A stretch of DNA of 64,000 bases from Rhizoclosmatium globosum. Lineage: Eukaryota > Chytridiomycota > Chytridiomycetes > Chytridiales > Chytriomycetaceae. Positions 21,219-32,758 of this stretch are shown one piece after another (position 1 is the first letter of the stretch; each line of letters begins with the position of its first letter). Where the stretch lies: NCBI GenBank assembly GCA_002104985.1, contig MCGO01000120.1, positions 1 to 64,000 on the forward strand, in the 5' to 3' direction. Below the pieces are notes generated by a model. The model worked only from the letters and a program-made list of their open reading frames with translations, was not told the origin of the DNA and made no database searches. The translations under genes and the position numbers were made by a program.

Positions 21219-24200
21219 ATGCGAATTGAGTTTGTTCCATCGCCCATTCTTCGGCGGAGTTCGTCGTCGTCGTCTTCGAATGAGAACAGCGATTCGGTTG
21301 AGCAAATGCGAGAAACGCGGCTTGTGACAGGACACTTGGGCATTACTCCATCGGCTGTTGCGGGACTTGTTCGACTGAGTATCGATCCGGTGTTTAGTGC
21401 AAAGTATCCTCGGATTGCATCAAGGCCATTGGTTCAAGTGCGCTTTAAAGGCATTGTGAAGACACTGTCAGGTGAGTTACTAGGTGGTTTACTAGGTGGT
21501 TTACTGGGTGGTTCCTAGGTGGTTCCTAGGATACTCTCCTTGCACCCTCCTAGCACCTACTACCAACCACCTACTACTACTAGATACCTACTAGATACCT
21601 AACCAACACCCTCGCAGGCCCACCTTCAAATCCAATTCGAACTTGGTCTTCGAAAGTTCTCGTCAACGAAAAGTTGGCGCTTGACGATGCCCTCGACATT
21701 GGCCTGAGACAAGACCAGAATTCAACAGTGAATGTCCTTCTTCCGGGGAACTACGAAGTGCCCTTCCGATTCCCCCTTCAGAGTATTCTGCCTCCTTCTT
21801 TTACCGGAAATGAGGGGAAGGTTGCCTATGTCCTGCAAGGTAAATACTCGTTGGCTTATCAATCCATTTCCATGCTTAATGTTCAACTACTCATGGAATC
21901 CTATTTAAAGCTACCCTCTCTTTCAAGTACCAAACAGCATCTGGTGCTTACCAGTTCTACAACAAATCAATCTCTGAACCTGTTGTCATACGGTATTGGA
22001 GTATTCGTACTCTTTTGCTCAATTCTAATAATTCAAAATAAGGCGATATAATTCGGAACACATTATAAATCCAACAGACTCCCAAAGTATTCGCGCCTCT
22101 TCTCCTGTTCCTCAGTATCCATATGATCCCATCTCGGATGACGAATCAACAACGTCTCCGATATTTTCTTCATCTGCAGGACCTCGTTCAATCCGACTAT
22201 CTCGAAGTGCGAATAATTCAAGACGCGCTTCGCAGGCAACATTTACTGAAATCAATGCTGCGAGTCTGTCTCCACCTCTCACTCCATCAATCATTCCACT
22301 TCCACTCTCTCGAACCAATACAAACTCTCCCATCCTTGGTCCTATCCTTGGTCCTCCAACCAGTTCTTCCAATGATGAACCTTCATCTTCATCATCGATG
22401 AACTTAATGCCACCACCTCTTCAGCTAACTCGAACACTCACTGGAGAATCCGACTTTGTCTCTGAAAACTACACAGACCCATCTACATTCTCAAACATAG
22501 ACTCAGAGGACCCTGTCCGATACCACATTATCCTCCCCTCTCGTTCCTTCGGCCCAGACTCTCCCATTATCGCCAACATCCACATTTCAAAAATCCCTGA
22601 AGGTTTCCAAGTGCACCACATCCTCATTGAAATACACGCAACCATAACAACAACTTCATCCACGGGTCACAGATCCACATCAAAACAACTGATTCTTCGA
22701 CACAAAGAAACGCCAACAAACGCAGCATCGTTCTGGAACCACAAAATCCAAATCCCATCCACAAAGCTCTTCCGCACACGTGCATCCCCTACACGTACTC
22801 AGAACGAATCCTCCACTGAAAGCAACGCCGGTGAATCAGCGTCAGAAGCAGATACCCCGTCTTCACCGCCTCCAGAATTCAACGATATCCCTGGAAACTC
22901 ATCCTTCACAGTTCCAGCGGGGTTTTCTTCGCGCCCAGCTATAAACAGACGTCAAGTCCTTATGACAGCTCTTTCCAATCCATCGTCTCGAACCAGTACA
23001 GACGGTCCTGCTGTGGACAGTGGAATCGCTGCAGGAAACAGTTCTGTATTTCAGCCGTGGTCGTCATCTACACTTCAGCAACCTCAGCGACCTCAGAGCC
23101 CTAGTCTTTTAGGTGTAATGATGAGACGTACAGATTCAAATGATGGCCGTCCGCGCAGTCCTTCTTTATTGGGACAGTATGTGACAACTGGGAATCAAAG
23201 ACGCGGGTTGGGTTCTCGTTCGAGTTTGTTCAGTGTTGGAAGTCAGAGGACACATCGAAGAAGAGACGGGATTTCTGCTTCTGTTGTTAGTGTGAGCCCT
23301 GAACCAGTTTCTCGGGTGGATGAACGTACAGAGGAAAATACGACAGCAGATGATACAAGTGATGGTGACGGAGAGTATTCTGATTCGGATACGGAAAAGG
23401 CTCGACGTGGAAGTAGCAGTAGTAGCAACAACAACCTTCCTGCAGAGCCACGTCAAGGAACTCCCATTTCAATCGAAGAGCTCGATTCCGTCCGTGAACC
23501 TGATCCAGAAACGACAAATATCCCACTTCCACTCCCTATCCCACCTCCAAATCCACCACGCCGTCCCGATATCCCTCTCGCACGAACAGTTTCAGCCCCA
23601 GCACGCACAATCTCCACCCCAACTCCACCCCGTCAATCAACCGGAACCCCAACAAACCGCACCGTAACCTTCACACCCCCAACCCCAACACCACCACCCC
23701 TCCCACCTCGCCCCAACCCACAATCCCTCCCCCTCCTAAGCCCTCCCCCAACAACCCGCTTCACCCGCCTAAAAACCTACCTAAAAACCCACATCCTCTC
23801 CTCCCCAACATCAACCCCGTCAACCCCCTTACACACATTCACATCCCCATTCCTCTCCGTCTCACACACACTCACCCTCCAAATAATAACCCACAAACCA
23901 CTCCCCCACCTCCCCCTCTCCCAGCCCCTGTACATCCCGCCCTCGGAGCCCCTTTCGATAACGCCAAGCGGGTTCGGTATAAAGGGGCTGTTTGGACGGG
24001 CTGTGCCGGTTGGGTTCAGGAGTGTGACAAAGGCGGTTGAGACGGGGTGTGTTGTGCATGCGGCGAGTGCACGGGATCGAAGGTTTTTGGAGAGTTATTT
24101 GTATGGGCCTGAAGAGAGGGGTGGGAATGTTGGGGAGGAGGGTGTTCCTGCGTATACGCCGCGGAGGGGGAGTACAGGGGGTAGTGGTGATGCTGGTGGG

Positions 24201-24236
24201 GTTTTGGGGGTGAGTGGGTTGGAAGGGTTGATGTGA
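21219..24236 (+). CDS. Arrestin-domain protein 1 (alpha-arrestin type)
   Basis: Exons 21219-21471, 21618-21839, 21911-21992 and 22043-24236 give 916 aa. Exons 1-3 encode an arrestin N-fold: GHLGITPSAVAGLVRLS, VQVRFKGIVKTL, then NYEVPFRFPLQSILPPSF and the following strand SFKYQTASG. After a Ser-rich linker the C-fold starts at YHIILPSRSFGPDSPI. It is interrupted by a long Ser/Pro-rich insert before SPFLSVSHTLTLQIITHKPLP. Fungal alpha-arrestins recruit Rsp5-type ubiquitin ligases to permeases; no clear PPxY is visible, so that role is unproven. The gene faces a shorter paralogue at 26036-28286. The start at 21219 is chosen because MRIEFVPSP parallels the paralogue's MQLTFTHHP. Confidence 0.82.
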
Positions 24237-24577
24237 GAAGTGTGAGAGAGTTGAGGATGATGGTGTGTGTTTTTCAGGCCATGTTGTATTATATATTCAG
24301 TTGTTTTTTTTAGTTACACATAAAAATATCCAAGTTAATGAGTGGTAGTTTATGACTTTGAGTTTCTTGGAATATATTCAGGTTTGGTTTTCAAAACAAC
24401 GATTGGTATCTTTGTTGGAACAGCGTGATGAAAATGAAAAAACAAGCAAAATACGCATTATGAACACTAATAAACACGCAACTATTTGGAGTTAAAAAAT
24501 TTAAGTTCAAGCAGGTTCAAGCAGGTTCAAGGTCGAAACTCTTTAAAACGAGCTATTTTTTCCCAATAAGAACTAAA
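24237..24577. promoter_or_regulatory. Upstream region of small Cys-rich gene 1 with a three-fold GGTTCAAG-type repeat
   Basis: AT-rich intergenic DNA. Just before the gene, 'gttcaag' occurs three times at about 24505, 24515 and 24525, spaced 10 bp. The same motif occurs three times before the second copy of the gene, so it is a candidate binding site rather than chance. Confidence 0.6.
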
Positions 24578-24760
24578 ATGCCCGCCAATGTCTACTGCAA
24601 CGACTGCAAGAAATTTTGCTGCCACGACTGCGACGCATACGGCAAACCATTTGTTACGATGGATTCCTGCAAATGCTTTGGTGGGTTTAGACCATTCATT
24701 CCTGCGAATGAGAGATGCTCAGGTTGCAATTGCCTTCACAGCCATCACCGTTTTAAATGA
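24578..24760 (+). CDS. 60-aa Cys-rich protein, copy 1
   Basis: Short single-exon gene starting MPANVYCNDCKKFCCHDC. Cysteines lie at 7, 10, 14, 15, 18, 31, 33, 47, 50 and 52, with His at several C-terminal positions, giving CxxC, CCxxC and CxxCxC knuckles that would suit zinc or another metal. There is no signal peptide. A second copy 1.1 kb downstream has the same length and keeps nine of these ten cysteines, with many substitutions between them, which shows selection on the protein and supports both as real genes. I do not recognise the family. Confidence 0.72.
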   Translation: MPANVYCNDCKKFCCHDCDAYGKPFVTMDSCKCFGGFRPFIPANERCSGCNCLHSHHRFK

Positions 24761-25571
24761 GCTTTTGGCTTTGATTCTTTTCAACTGAGAAATTATTCAT
24801 CATTTAAAACTTTAATAAAAGCCTTATGAGTTAAAACCCCACAATGCTGCAGTTCTTCTATTACAGAAGAGCAAAAACCAGGGCAATAGAAAAAGTTATC
24901 CAAAAAGTTGAGATACGCGTGTTAGGACGAGCCTGGTTAACACCTTCCACCGTTCCAGAAATAAAGAGAAGAGTGACATTGGGCAAAACATGGGCAGGCG
25001 CACAGTCGTGAGACCATGACACCCTCCGGGGTATTTAATTGGATACACATAATAAACATGATGTAACAAAACCAGATAGGAGTGGCGTAGGGTAGGCGAA
25101 AAGGTGTAAGTGATTTCGAGGGACTCAGTCCGCTCATACCTTAAACACAGCGCGAGTCAGTAAAGGAGCGGCTGAGGGTTGAGCAGAGGACCAATGCGAA
25201 CCTCTGAATGGATCAAAGGGGTTAGATGGGGGCCGAGGGGTGGAAAAGGGACTCACGCGAAAAGGTGTAAGTGATTTCGAGGGAGAAAATCGACACCAGT
25301 TCGCGTGCCGGAAATCTGATGGCAGAAATTCCCCGGTAGCCCCAGCGGCAGACAGCGAGTGGACCGATAAGGAGTGACCAGTAGGTTCGGGGAGTGTGGC
25401 TTTCACTACTTGCGTTAACCAACCTTTAGGATCTTCCCAAAGCTTCAAATAAACTGTTTTCATGTCATATTTGGTTTAGGCGCAATGTTAATTGCGTGGG
25501 GACAATGCGGTTTCTGGCTCGTCAATTAGCTCTATCACGTATTTTCTACATACATCAAACATTAGATTCCA
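24761..25571. other. Spacer between the two Cys-rich genes with a 28-bp direct repeat; possible relic gene
   Basis: Contains a 28-bp perfect direct repeat (25096-25123 and 25257-25284, 'gcgaaaaggtgtaagtgatttc...'). On the minus strand a frame from 25463 (starts MKTVYLKLWEDPKGWL) runs to the second repeat, where CGC|GTGAGT resembles a splice donor. The sequence is richer in GC than its surroundings. It may be a transposon or gene fragment, but nothing allows a name. Confidence 0.35.
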
Positions 25572-25610
25572 AGAGGTTCAAGTCTGGTTCAAGCCAGGTT
25601 CAAGGCGAAA
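25572..25610. promoter_or_regulatory. Three-fold GGTTCAAG repeat upstream of Cys-rich gene 2
   Basis: 'ggttcaag' at about 25575, 25586 and 25597, spaced 11 bp (one helical turn), about 90 bp before the start codon. It mirrors the array before copy 1. In both arrays a 'cgaaa' run follows directly. Confidence 0.6.
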
Positions 25611-25689
25611 TGCCCTATAAAAACCAATCAAATTCCCGTCCGGTCATTATCAACACAAAACTACCAAACGAAAAAGATAAAAAAAAAAA

Positions 25690-25872
25690 ATGCCTGCCAA
25701 TGTGTACTGCGACGACTGCAAGAAGGTTTGCTGCCGCAACTGCAACGCATATGGCGTCCCATTTGTCACAATCTCTTCCTGTGATCTTTTTGGAGGGTAC
25801 AGAGCATTTCTGCCATCAAATGACCGATGCTCCGGCTGTGGTTGCCTCCAAGCCAACCACCGCTTCAAGTGA
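25690..25872 (+). CDS. 60-aa Cys-rich protein, copy 2
   Basis: Starts MPANVYCDDCKKVCCRNC and ends NHRFK. It has Cys at 7, 10, 14, 15, 18, 31, 47, 50 and 52. Compared with copy 1 the middle KCF becomes DLF, so one cysteine (33) is lost while all the paired knuckles stay. The ATG follows a long A-run. It is tandem with copy 1 and enclosed by the convergent arrestin genes. Unknown function; probably a small metal-binding or redox protein by composition only. Confidence 0.72.
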   Translation: MPANVYCDDCKKVCCRNCNAYGVPFVTISSCDLFGGYRAFLPSNDRCSGCGCLQANHRFK

Positions 25873-26035
25873 AAATGTGGATTGGAATTGGTAAACATCT
25901 TTCACACGATATGCTTAAAATGGTTTAGAAAAATCGAAATAAAACCATTTTTTGAAAGTTTCAATAACAGAATATCGGTTATCATAATTGGAATTATTAA
26001 ATCTATTTATTTATCGTTAAAATGCAAAAAAAAAA

Positions 26036-28286
26036 TTAACTAGCTGGGCCAAACAGATATCCATGCAAAAACTCTCGATCTTTTCGACTCGCACTATGCA
26101 ACACAACACCAGTCTCCACCTGCCCCCCAACAAACGAGAACCCAACCGGCTTCATCTTTTCCACGAGCGGTTTCCAATCCATATTCGGAGGCAACCCGGC
26201 CGCAGTACTCACCGACGCCATTTCTGACTGAAAGTTTGGTAAATAGAGAAGCTGCTTCGCATATGGAACGCGTGGAATCGGTTTGTTGCAGATGATTTGG
26301 AGTTGGAGATAATGGCGAACAGAAATGAAAGGAGACGAGAACGAGTTCAAAGGCAATTCAGATTCTTTTGTCTTGGGTGGTTCATCAGTGATATGAATAG
26401 CTTTCATGAATTTGTCTTTGAGTGACGAGATTGTGTCCTTTGAGAAGTCCCAAGGCTGAAAGAGGCAGCCCTGTCCTACGGCGATTCCAGAATCTGTAAT
26501 TTGAGATTGCGTCGACACGTCTCGATATTCACGGTTCCTGAGTGCGTTGAGGAGAGCAGTGCGCTGGTCCCGGCGACTTTCTTGAACAAAGTCACCCGCC
26601 AATCGAGCATTCGACGCCAGACGCCCAACTCGACTCACAAGAAACTCGTTGGAAAGATCCTCGAAATTCGGCGGAGTCGCGTCATCCACTTGAATATTCT
26701 CCCATCCGTCGCCATTCAATACTCGTCCCTCACCAACATGATTGTCCATGCCGGCCGCAACCATAGAAGCCTGAGAACCACGTTCCTCAAATCCAGGAAT
26801 CACAAACTCCAACAACTGCTCGCCACCACCACTTCCTACAAACCCACCACCACCACCACCATCCCGATTCCACTTCCCCACAACCTTCCTGACACACGCA
26901 TCGCCTTGCCACCCAGTCCGCACCGTCACTTCCGCAACCAACTTCACTTCAACGCGTTCAACCGCAACCCCATCCTGCACTTTCGAGACACAGACACCAA
27001 CACGAATCGGATCACCAGGTCCAAAGCTACGCGAGGGTATATCAATTTTGTAAGCAATGGGTGCAGTGGAAGTAGTGGGAGATGTGAATGTGACTGGTTC
27101 CAAGAACGACTCTTCGTCAAAGAGGGTGGTTCCATTCGTGAATCCACTTTCAATAGAGTTTACGCGGGAAAGAGGGAGTTGGAGTGGTAGTGTAGGAAGA
27201 GTTGAAATACTAGGCTGTGGAGTTGGTGCGTTAGGTTCAAAGTTAAATTTCTGGGTGGATGACGATGCAGCGGAGGAGGTGGACTGTGTTGATGGTTCAA
27301 CGATGGAGGTTGATGGAATTTGGTCAATAGCTGAAGGATGCATAATATGTTCGAGATTGTAACGTCTTAATAAGGGGGTTTAGTTGCAGAGCATATGGGT
27401 TAATTGAACCAAGCAAATCAGTGGCAACTCACCTCAAATTGATGGGTTTAGAGATCCGCCGAATGAAAGTTGTTTGGAAGCGGCCACGTCGTTCTTTGAA
27501 TCGGACAGAAGCTGTTGAATATGAGTTAAAAAGTGATTTAATCAAAGTCCAAATTGGGGCACGAAGTGACAATTTTGGGCACACAGCCCATCTCTTCAGT
27601 TTTGATGCAGAGTCCTTTCACCCGCAACAATACCCATCCAGACGTGGTTTAACCAGAAGAAGGAGCTTTAAGTGTCGAAACGCACCTGTCAAACTGTACC
27701 TGACCTGACCCCCCCAACCATCAAAGCTCGGAGGCAGCACCGACGGCAGACTGAACCGAAAGGGCACTTCGTATTTTCCCGGGGTCAACGCACTCAGCCT
27801 CGAATCCGCATCGGTTCTCAGTCCAATGTCAAGCGCCTCAGGAAGAACAACGGCCTCGTTCAGAAGCGTCTGGCTCTTTGTTGTCAGGCCCTGGAGCCGC
27901 AGCGTCGACGACGTGGACTTTCCTGTTTTTCGGTGGTTCAAAAAGAGACTTAGGGTTAGGGTTATTGGTTGAAAGGAGGAGTAAACAGTACCGGCCAAGG
28001 TCCGCACTTTGCCACTCAGCCGAACTTCGACAACAACATTTCCATCAATGTTCGAGTGTGCCAGTGCGAAAGAAGGGCTGATTTGCACTTGGACAGTCCC
28101 AAGCACGCTCGATGGAGTAATCCCCAAATGCCCACTGATGAACCCTGTTTGACTTGACAGGTTAACGGGTCCCGCTCCACCAGGTGCAACTGAGTTAGGG
28201 TGGGTATCGTACGAAGGTGGGCCTGAGGTATCTTGGTGGGAGGGTACTGGCCTCACTGACGGGTGGTGAGTGAAGGTGAGCTGCAT
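26036..28286 (-). CDS. Arrestin-domain protein 2 (shorter paralogue)
   Basis: Exons 28286-27992, 27922-27686, 27511-27433 and 27365-26036 give 646 aa. All three introns lie at the same codons as in the paralogue at 21219-24236. N-fold motifs are GHLGITPSSVLGTVQVQ, LSGKVRTLAG, KYEVPFRFSLPSVLPPSF and SVRFKERRG; the C-fold begins YKIDIPSRSFGPGDPIRVG and ends with SPFISVRHYLQLQIICNKPIP. The Ser/Pro insert in the C-half of the longer paralogue is mostly absent. Intron 1 contains two TTAGGG units of no evident meaning. The 5' end abuts the duplicated CGHC block that begins at about 28318, so its promoter region has been invaded or created by that duplication. Confidence 0.82.
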
Positions 28287-28404
28287 CGGCTCTTGTTGTT
28301 TGTCAATGATGAGTGGGAAATTTTGTTGCTGTGTCGCCACCAAATTGAATCCACAAAAAGTAGAACATTGTTCGAATTTATAATACGAAAAGAAAAAGAG
28401 ACGC

Positions 28405-29611
28405 TTAATAGAAAACTTGATCCCCTTTAACTCCGGGCGGAACAACGACAGCCATGGCCCATCCTACAAGATTGATGTCAATAGGTTGATTTGATCAGTC
28501 ATCTTTACAAACCTGCTGTCGGATGATTCTCCCAATACGTGTCAAGAACAGTAGAAAGCATTGTTATCAAATGTTCCTTCACTTGCTCTCGATTACATCC
28601 GATTTCCATGGGTTTCAAAACTCGCGACACAGTTCCCTATCATACCGATTAAATACTCATTGTACTCTTAAGAGCGTCACAAACATGATCGGGACAATGA
28701 CCGCAAAGATAAATGCTGGTGGTAGATGCTTTCACGTCTGATTCAAGGCACAAACTGGGGTTCAACCAGTTCCCAAACAACGGAAGCAAGCTAATCTGTG
28801 CTACACTCAACGATCGAATAGCAGCAGGTTTCGTCATAATCTTGTCCGTCATCTTATGTGGAGTTTCAGGTGACCTTAGGATAGGATCCACAACCATCAA
28901 CGCCTCCTCAGGAGCAGTTGGAAGTTTTTTGCAGATTTCATCGATATCATGGATTGTGATGAAATGCTCATACAGTTTGATTCGTCTCTGCTCTTCGCCC
29001 GTTTCATCGTTCTTAAAGGCCGTCCAATCGTCATGACATGAACGGCCGTTTTTCCTGCTTCGGTTTCAGCGAGGTTGAGCTTTCTTTGCGGAATCGGAGA
29101 AACATCATAGCCATTCTCCCATGGTCCAGGACCTTCTGTTCCCGGAGCTGTAAATCAAGTCAGTGTGGATTTCTCGAGTATATATAACGCTTATAATGCT
29201 ACAGAAACTCACGTGCAATTTTAATAATCTTATCATACGTGACAAGCTTCTTAAACACCTCCTTCATATGTTCTGTAGTCCCTTTCACATCTGTAGGAGA
29301 AGCAATATTGGAATGACTGGAGGTGCGTGATGATGTCTTTGAGCTAGTTTTCGGCGCTGAAGCCCCGCCTTTCCCATCCGCCGAATCGAGGGTCTTGTTT
29401 GATTCGACGCGAGTTCGATTTCCAGGAGCTCCAGAACTTGCTCCAGCTTTAGGTCCATCCAAAGAAGAGACTGACCCAGATTGAGGTAAAGCTCCACAGA
29501 GGCATTAGTTCCTCCCGTTTCTCCAGTTGGAGAGCCTTTGTCGCTTGAAGCGTTTTGGGAGTTATTGCCAACCTTCTTGTTGAAAAGAGATCCTAGCTTA
29601 AATCCCTTCAT
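28405..29611 (-). pseudogene. CGHC-family copy C, two frameshifts
   Basis: Closest relative of copy A: the block 28318-29870 aligns with 4180-5720. It starts MKGFKLGSLF and retains the splice sites, YLCGHCP and the VPPGVKGDQVFY end, but two changes break the frame. A 38-bp insertion near 29475-29515 lies in the Ser-rich first exon. One C is missing from a CCC run near 29023 (GGACGGCCTTT instead of GGACGGCCCTTT), just after VHVMTIGRP. Either is enough to truncate the protein. The second could be a sequencing error; the first cannot. Confidence 0.7.
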
Positions 29612-29781
29612 TAAACGTGGTTTTTTGGGTTTGATCTATGGCTTTCCCAACTTGATATAGTTGAACGATACCAAACAATGTGGTTTTATAGCCAATCACA
29701 ATTCTTACTTGATCACTAATAAATTTTTAATTCTGCTCATGCAATGGAGATTTATTCTTCAACAATGCCCCAACCCAATCC

Positions 29782-31210
29782 CTAATAGAACGTCTGTTCT
29801 CCTTTAATTCCTGGCGGAACGACAACCTCATGCTCCATCCTGTGTTTCGTGAGTCTCCCAATAGGTGCGTAACACGCTAGATAACATTGTAGTCAAGTGG
29901 GTTGTCACTCGATCTCGATCACAATCTGGTTCCATTGGTTTCAACACTCTCGCAACAGTCCCCTATACGCGTTTAAATCATGAGAATAATTCTACATATG
30001 AAAATATCCTTCAACTCACATTCTCCGTACAATGACCACACAAATATACAGTAGTAGTAGAAGCAATCACATCTTCCTGACACAACAACGGATTCAACCA
30101 ACTCCCAAAAAGCGGAAGCAACGAAATCTGCGCCATAGTCAACGCCGAAATCGCCGCCTGTTTCGTCAAGATCTTATCCGACAGCTTACACGCCGAATTC
30201 GGGAACCGTAAAATAGGCGCAACAACCAAAAGCCCTTCCGCAGGGTTATGTATCAAATCTTTTGCAATCTCTTCCATATTTGGTATATCTATATAATGCT
30301 CATACACTTGAACACGCCGCTGCTCCTCCCCAGAATCAGGATCATACTGCGGCCGACCAATCGTCATAACATGCACAGAAGTTTTGTCGCAATCGCGTCT
30401 GGATTCAATTGCCATTTCGGGATCGGTGTGCACTCAAACGGGTCATTCCACGGTCCGTCCCCTTCATTCCCCGGCGGTGCGATTTTAATCACTTTATCAT
30501 ATGTGACTAGTTTTATAAACACTTCTTTCAGGTGATCTGCAGTCTGCTTAAATCCGATATCGACTGAGCCAAGTTGATTCGACTGGAAGATTTGGTGGCG
30601 ATTCCGTCTGTTGGGTCTCCCAACGCAAATTCAGATTTCCCTCGTGATATAGGGACAGGTCTTCCAATGACATTCGAGTTTCGTAAGGATCGGCCTTGGG
30701 ATTTAGGTCCAAATTTCCTTCTGAGTCTTCTCGCACTGTTCCTCCGATTCCAATATCGTCGTTTGGGGATACGTGTTTATGTTTCGATCGGGTGTTAGGT
30801 GGAGGGAAACAGGCCGTGTACGCGATGACGATCTTTGGGATGGGTTTCTAGGAATAGCTGGCCAACCCTCGTATACTGGGCCTTTGATAATAACGATGGT
30901 TTATTTGACTGTGCTGCAGTCTCATGGAAGCCAGATTCTGGCGTTGACTGACGGAGAATCTTGAGAAAGGAACCTGTAAGTTAATCAGCGAACTTCGCCG
31001 TCTTTAAAGAGTTCTAGAAAATTAGTACCTATGCTACTTGCAAGAGAGGCGTTTGCAGAAAGTATCCAGATGTAGATTCGTTGTGGAATTTAGCACGGCC
31101 ATCCAGATCAGTTGAGAGGTAACAGAGTGACGTTCATCACTGTAGTCAGTATTACCGCCGCTGTTTTTCCGTCGAAAGAGATTGCGAAAGGATAGACCAA
31201 GGGGTTTCAT
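29782..31210 (-). pseudogene. CGHC-family copy D, decayed
   Basis: Family blocks are found in order but in different frames: MKPLGLSFRNLFRR (31210), VFIKLVTYDKVIKIAPPGNEG (about 30530), VHVMTIGRP (about 30370), ISLLPLFGSWLNP, YLCGHCTEN and the terminal VVVPPGIKGEQTFY. The first intron seen in copy A is absent, with exons directly joined at KIAPPG. At least three single-base shifts occur (near 30405, 29850 and 29830), and the Ser-rich region from 30550 to 30960 is interrupted by stops. It is tandem to copy C, as B is to A. Confidence 0.62.
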
Positions 31211-31396
31211 GCTGCTAATCTTGGAAAGTTGAAATGAAAATCCCAACTTCATCATCAAAGGCGAGAGTAAAGAAGCCCGTAATTCCAACTATTTGAATAA
31301 AATTTTTTTCTACATTTCATTTTGCTTCGTTCTGTATATTCATGGTAAACTAAGAGCCTGGGATGAGCCTGGGAAATTTGTTTCAAACCATCAGAT

Positions 31397-32626
31397 ATGA
31401 AAGTTCTGACCATACTATCGACATTCGCTGCCTTTGCTCATCTCGTCGTTGCTGATTCACAATCAGACTTTATCGACCTTGCGAAGAGCATCTTTGAAAA
31501 TATGAATGTTTGCGCCAAATCTTGCTTTGATCAAGTATGTACCACTTCCCACATGACATAATATCGGAATCTAACGGCTCGAAACAGTATGGATCTATCG
31601 ATAATCTTGTTACTGTGATGGAGAACGTCTGTAAAGACACGGCGACAGTTTCTGCATCCATCAAAGCGTGTATTCAGTCAAACTGTCACACAGCGGCCAA
31701 CAAAAGCATTGGCGATACTGTTGTGAGTATATTTCCTTCAGCGCTTGTGTTTCATTGGCTTACTTTGGTGCGTTTTCAAGGAACGTGTTATGCCCGCCGT
31801 TTGCACCTCCTACAAGTCTGCCTTTTCAAACCCTCCAACTCCAAATATTGTTCAAACTTCTATCACTACAACCTCCGTTGTTGATGTCCAGGTTCCGAGC
31901 CGAACAGCAGTAGTTATTCCTGTCGTGACAGCTGCGATCACAACCAAGCCAGATGCTCCACTTACTTCATCTTTGAGTGTTCCGGAGCAAACGGATTGTA
32001 AATGGTTCAAATGGAGGTGAAGGAAATACAGGGAATAATGCGAATAGTGGGGGTTCGACCAATGCCGGATCGAATGGTTCTTCAAGTGGGTCAATGGGAG
32101 CGGAAGCAGTGGGTCCAATAGCGGTTCAGGAAGTTCCTCTGGCAGTGTTAGTGGTGGAGGTGTTCTGGGGGCTCTAATGTTGGAGGAAACGGACAGGAAA
32201 CGGAAGCAGTTCAAATGGTGGATCAAACGGCACATCTGGTAACTTAAATGGAAACGTATCAAGTGGAAATTCCGGAAGTTCATCAACAGGCGCCACTGGT
32301 ACAGGAAATATAAACGGTGGTTCTCTGCCGAATGCAAATGCCGGAAATAATGCTGGAAGCGGTGTTAATGGAGTAACAGCTATCCCTGCAACTGGATCAG
32401 GTTCTGTTGGTAGTGGCGCAAACACAATCGGTTCGGGACAAGATATTGCACAATCAACCGGAACATTTAACAATGTTTTGCCAACTTTTCCCGCGAGTAC
32501 TGGTTCGAGCGGAAACTCCGGTGCATTTCAGCCTAATGGTCAAACAGGTGCCACAAAGTCTTCAACAGGAAATCAAATTATGGCGAATGTTATTTTCGTT
32601 CTGCTTTTAAGTATCTATTTTTATTA
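31397..32626 (+). pseudogene. Secreted CFEM-like, GSN-rich GPI-type protein with broken repeat region
   Basis: Exons 31397-31534 and 31588-31722, with exon 3 from 31781. A clear signal peptide (MKVLTILSTFAAFAHLVVA) is followed by a Cys-spaced domain (CAKSCFDQ, ENVCKDT, KACIQSNCH, AVCTSY) resembling CFEM domains of fungal surface proteins. A Thr/Val linker and a long Gly/Ser/Asn-rich stretch come next, then a hydrophobic end (IMANVIFVLLLSIYFY) typical of a GPI-attachment signal. The GSN repeat is open only if the frame is changed about three times between 32000 and 32200. Indels in repeats are common both in real decay and in assembly, so the state of the gene is uncertain. Confidence 0.6.
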
Positions 32627-32758
32627 AACTATTATTATGAAATTTCATCACGTGTTTGCGTTGTTGCTTTGCTGCTTTGGCGATTGCAGTCCACTTTGAA
32701 AAGAGACCAAGCATTTAGTTTCCCAAACCAGAAACATTCCGACAATCCAAGCTGTTCA

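Noticed and set aside
27948..27962. Two TTAGGG units (telomere-like)
   Set aside because: Only two units, inside an intron of the arrestin gene; no tract and no subtelomeric context.
29461..29516. Possible short intron explaining the first frame break in CGHC copy C
   Set aside because: The extra sequence is 38 bp, but the only GT...AG pair within it spans 27 nt and does not restore frame.
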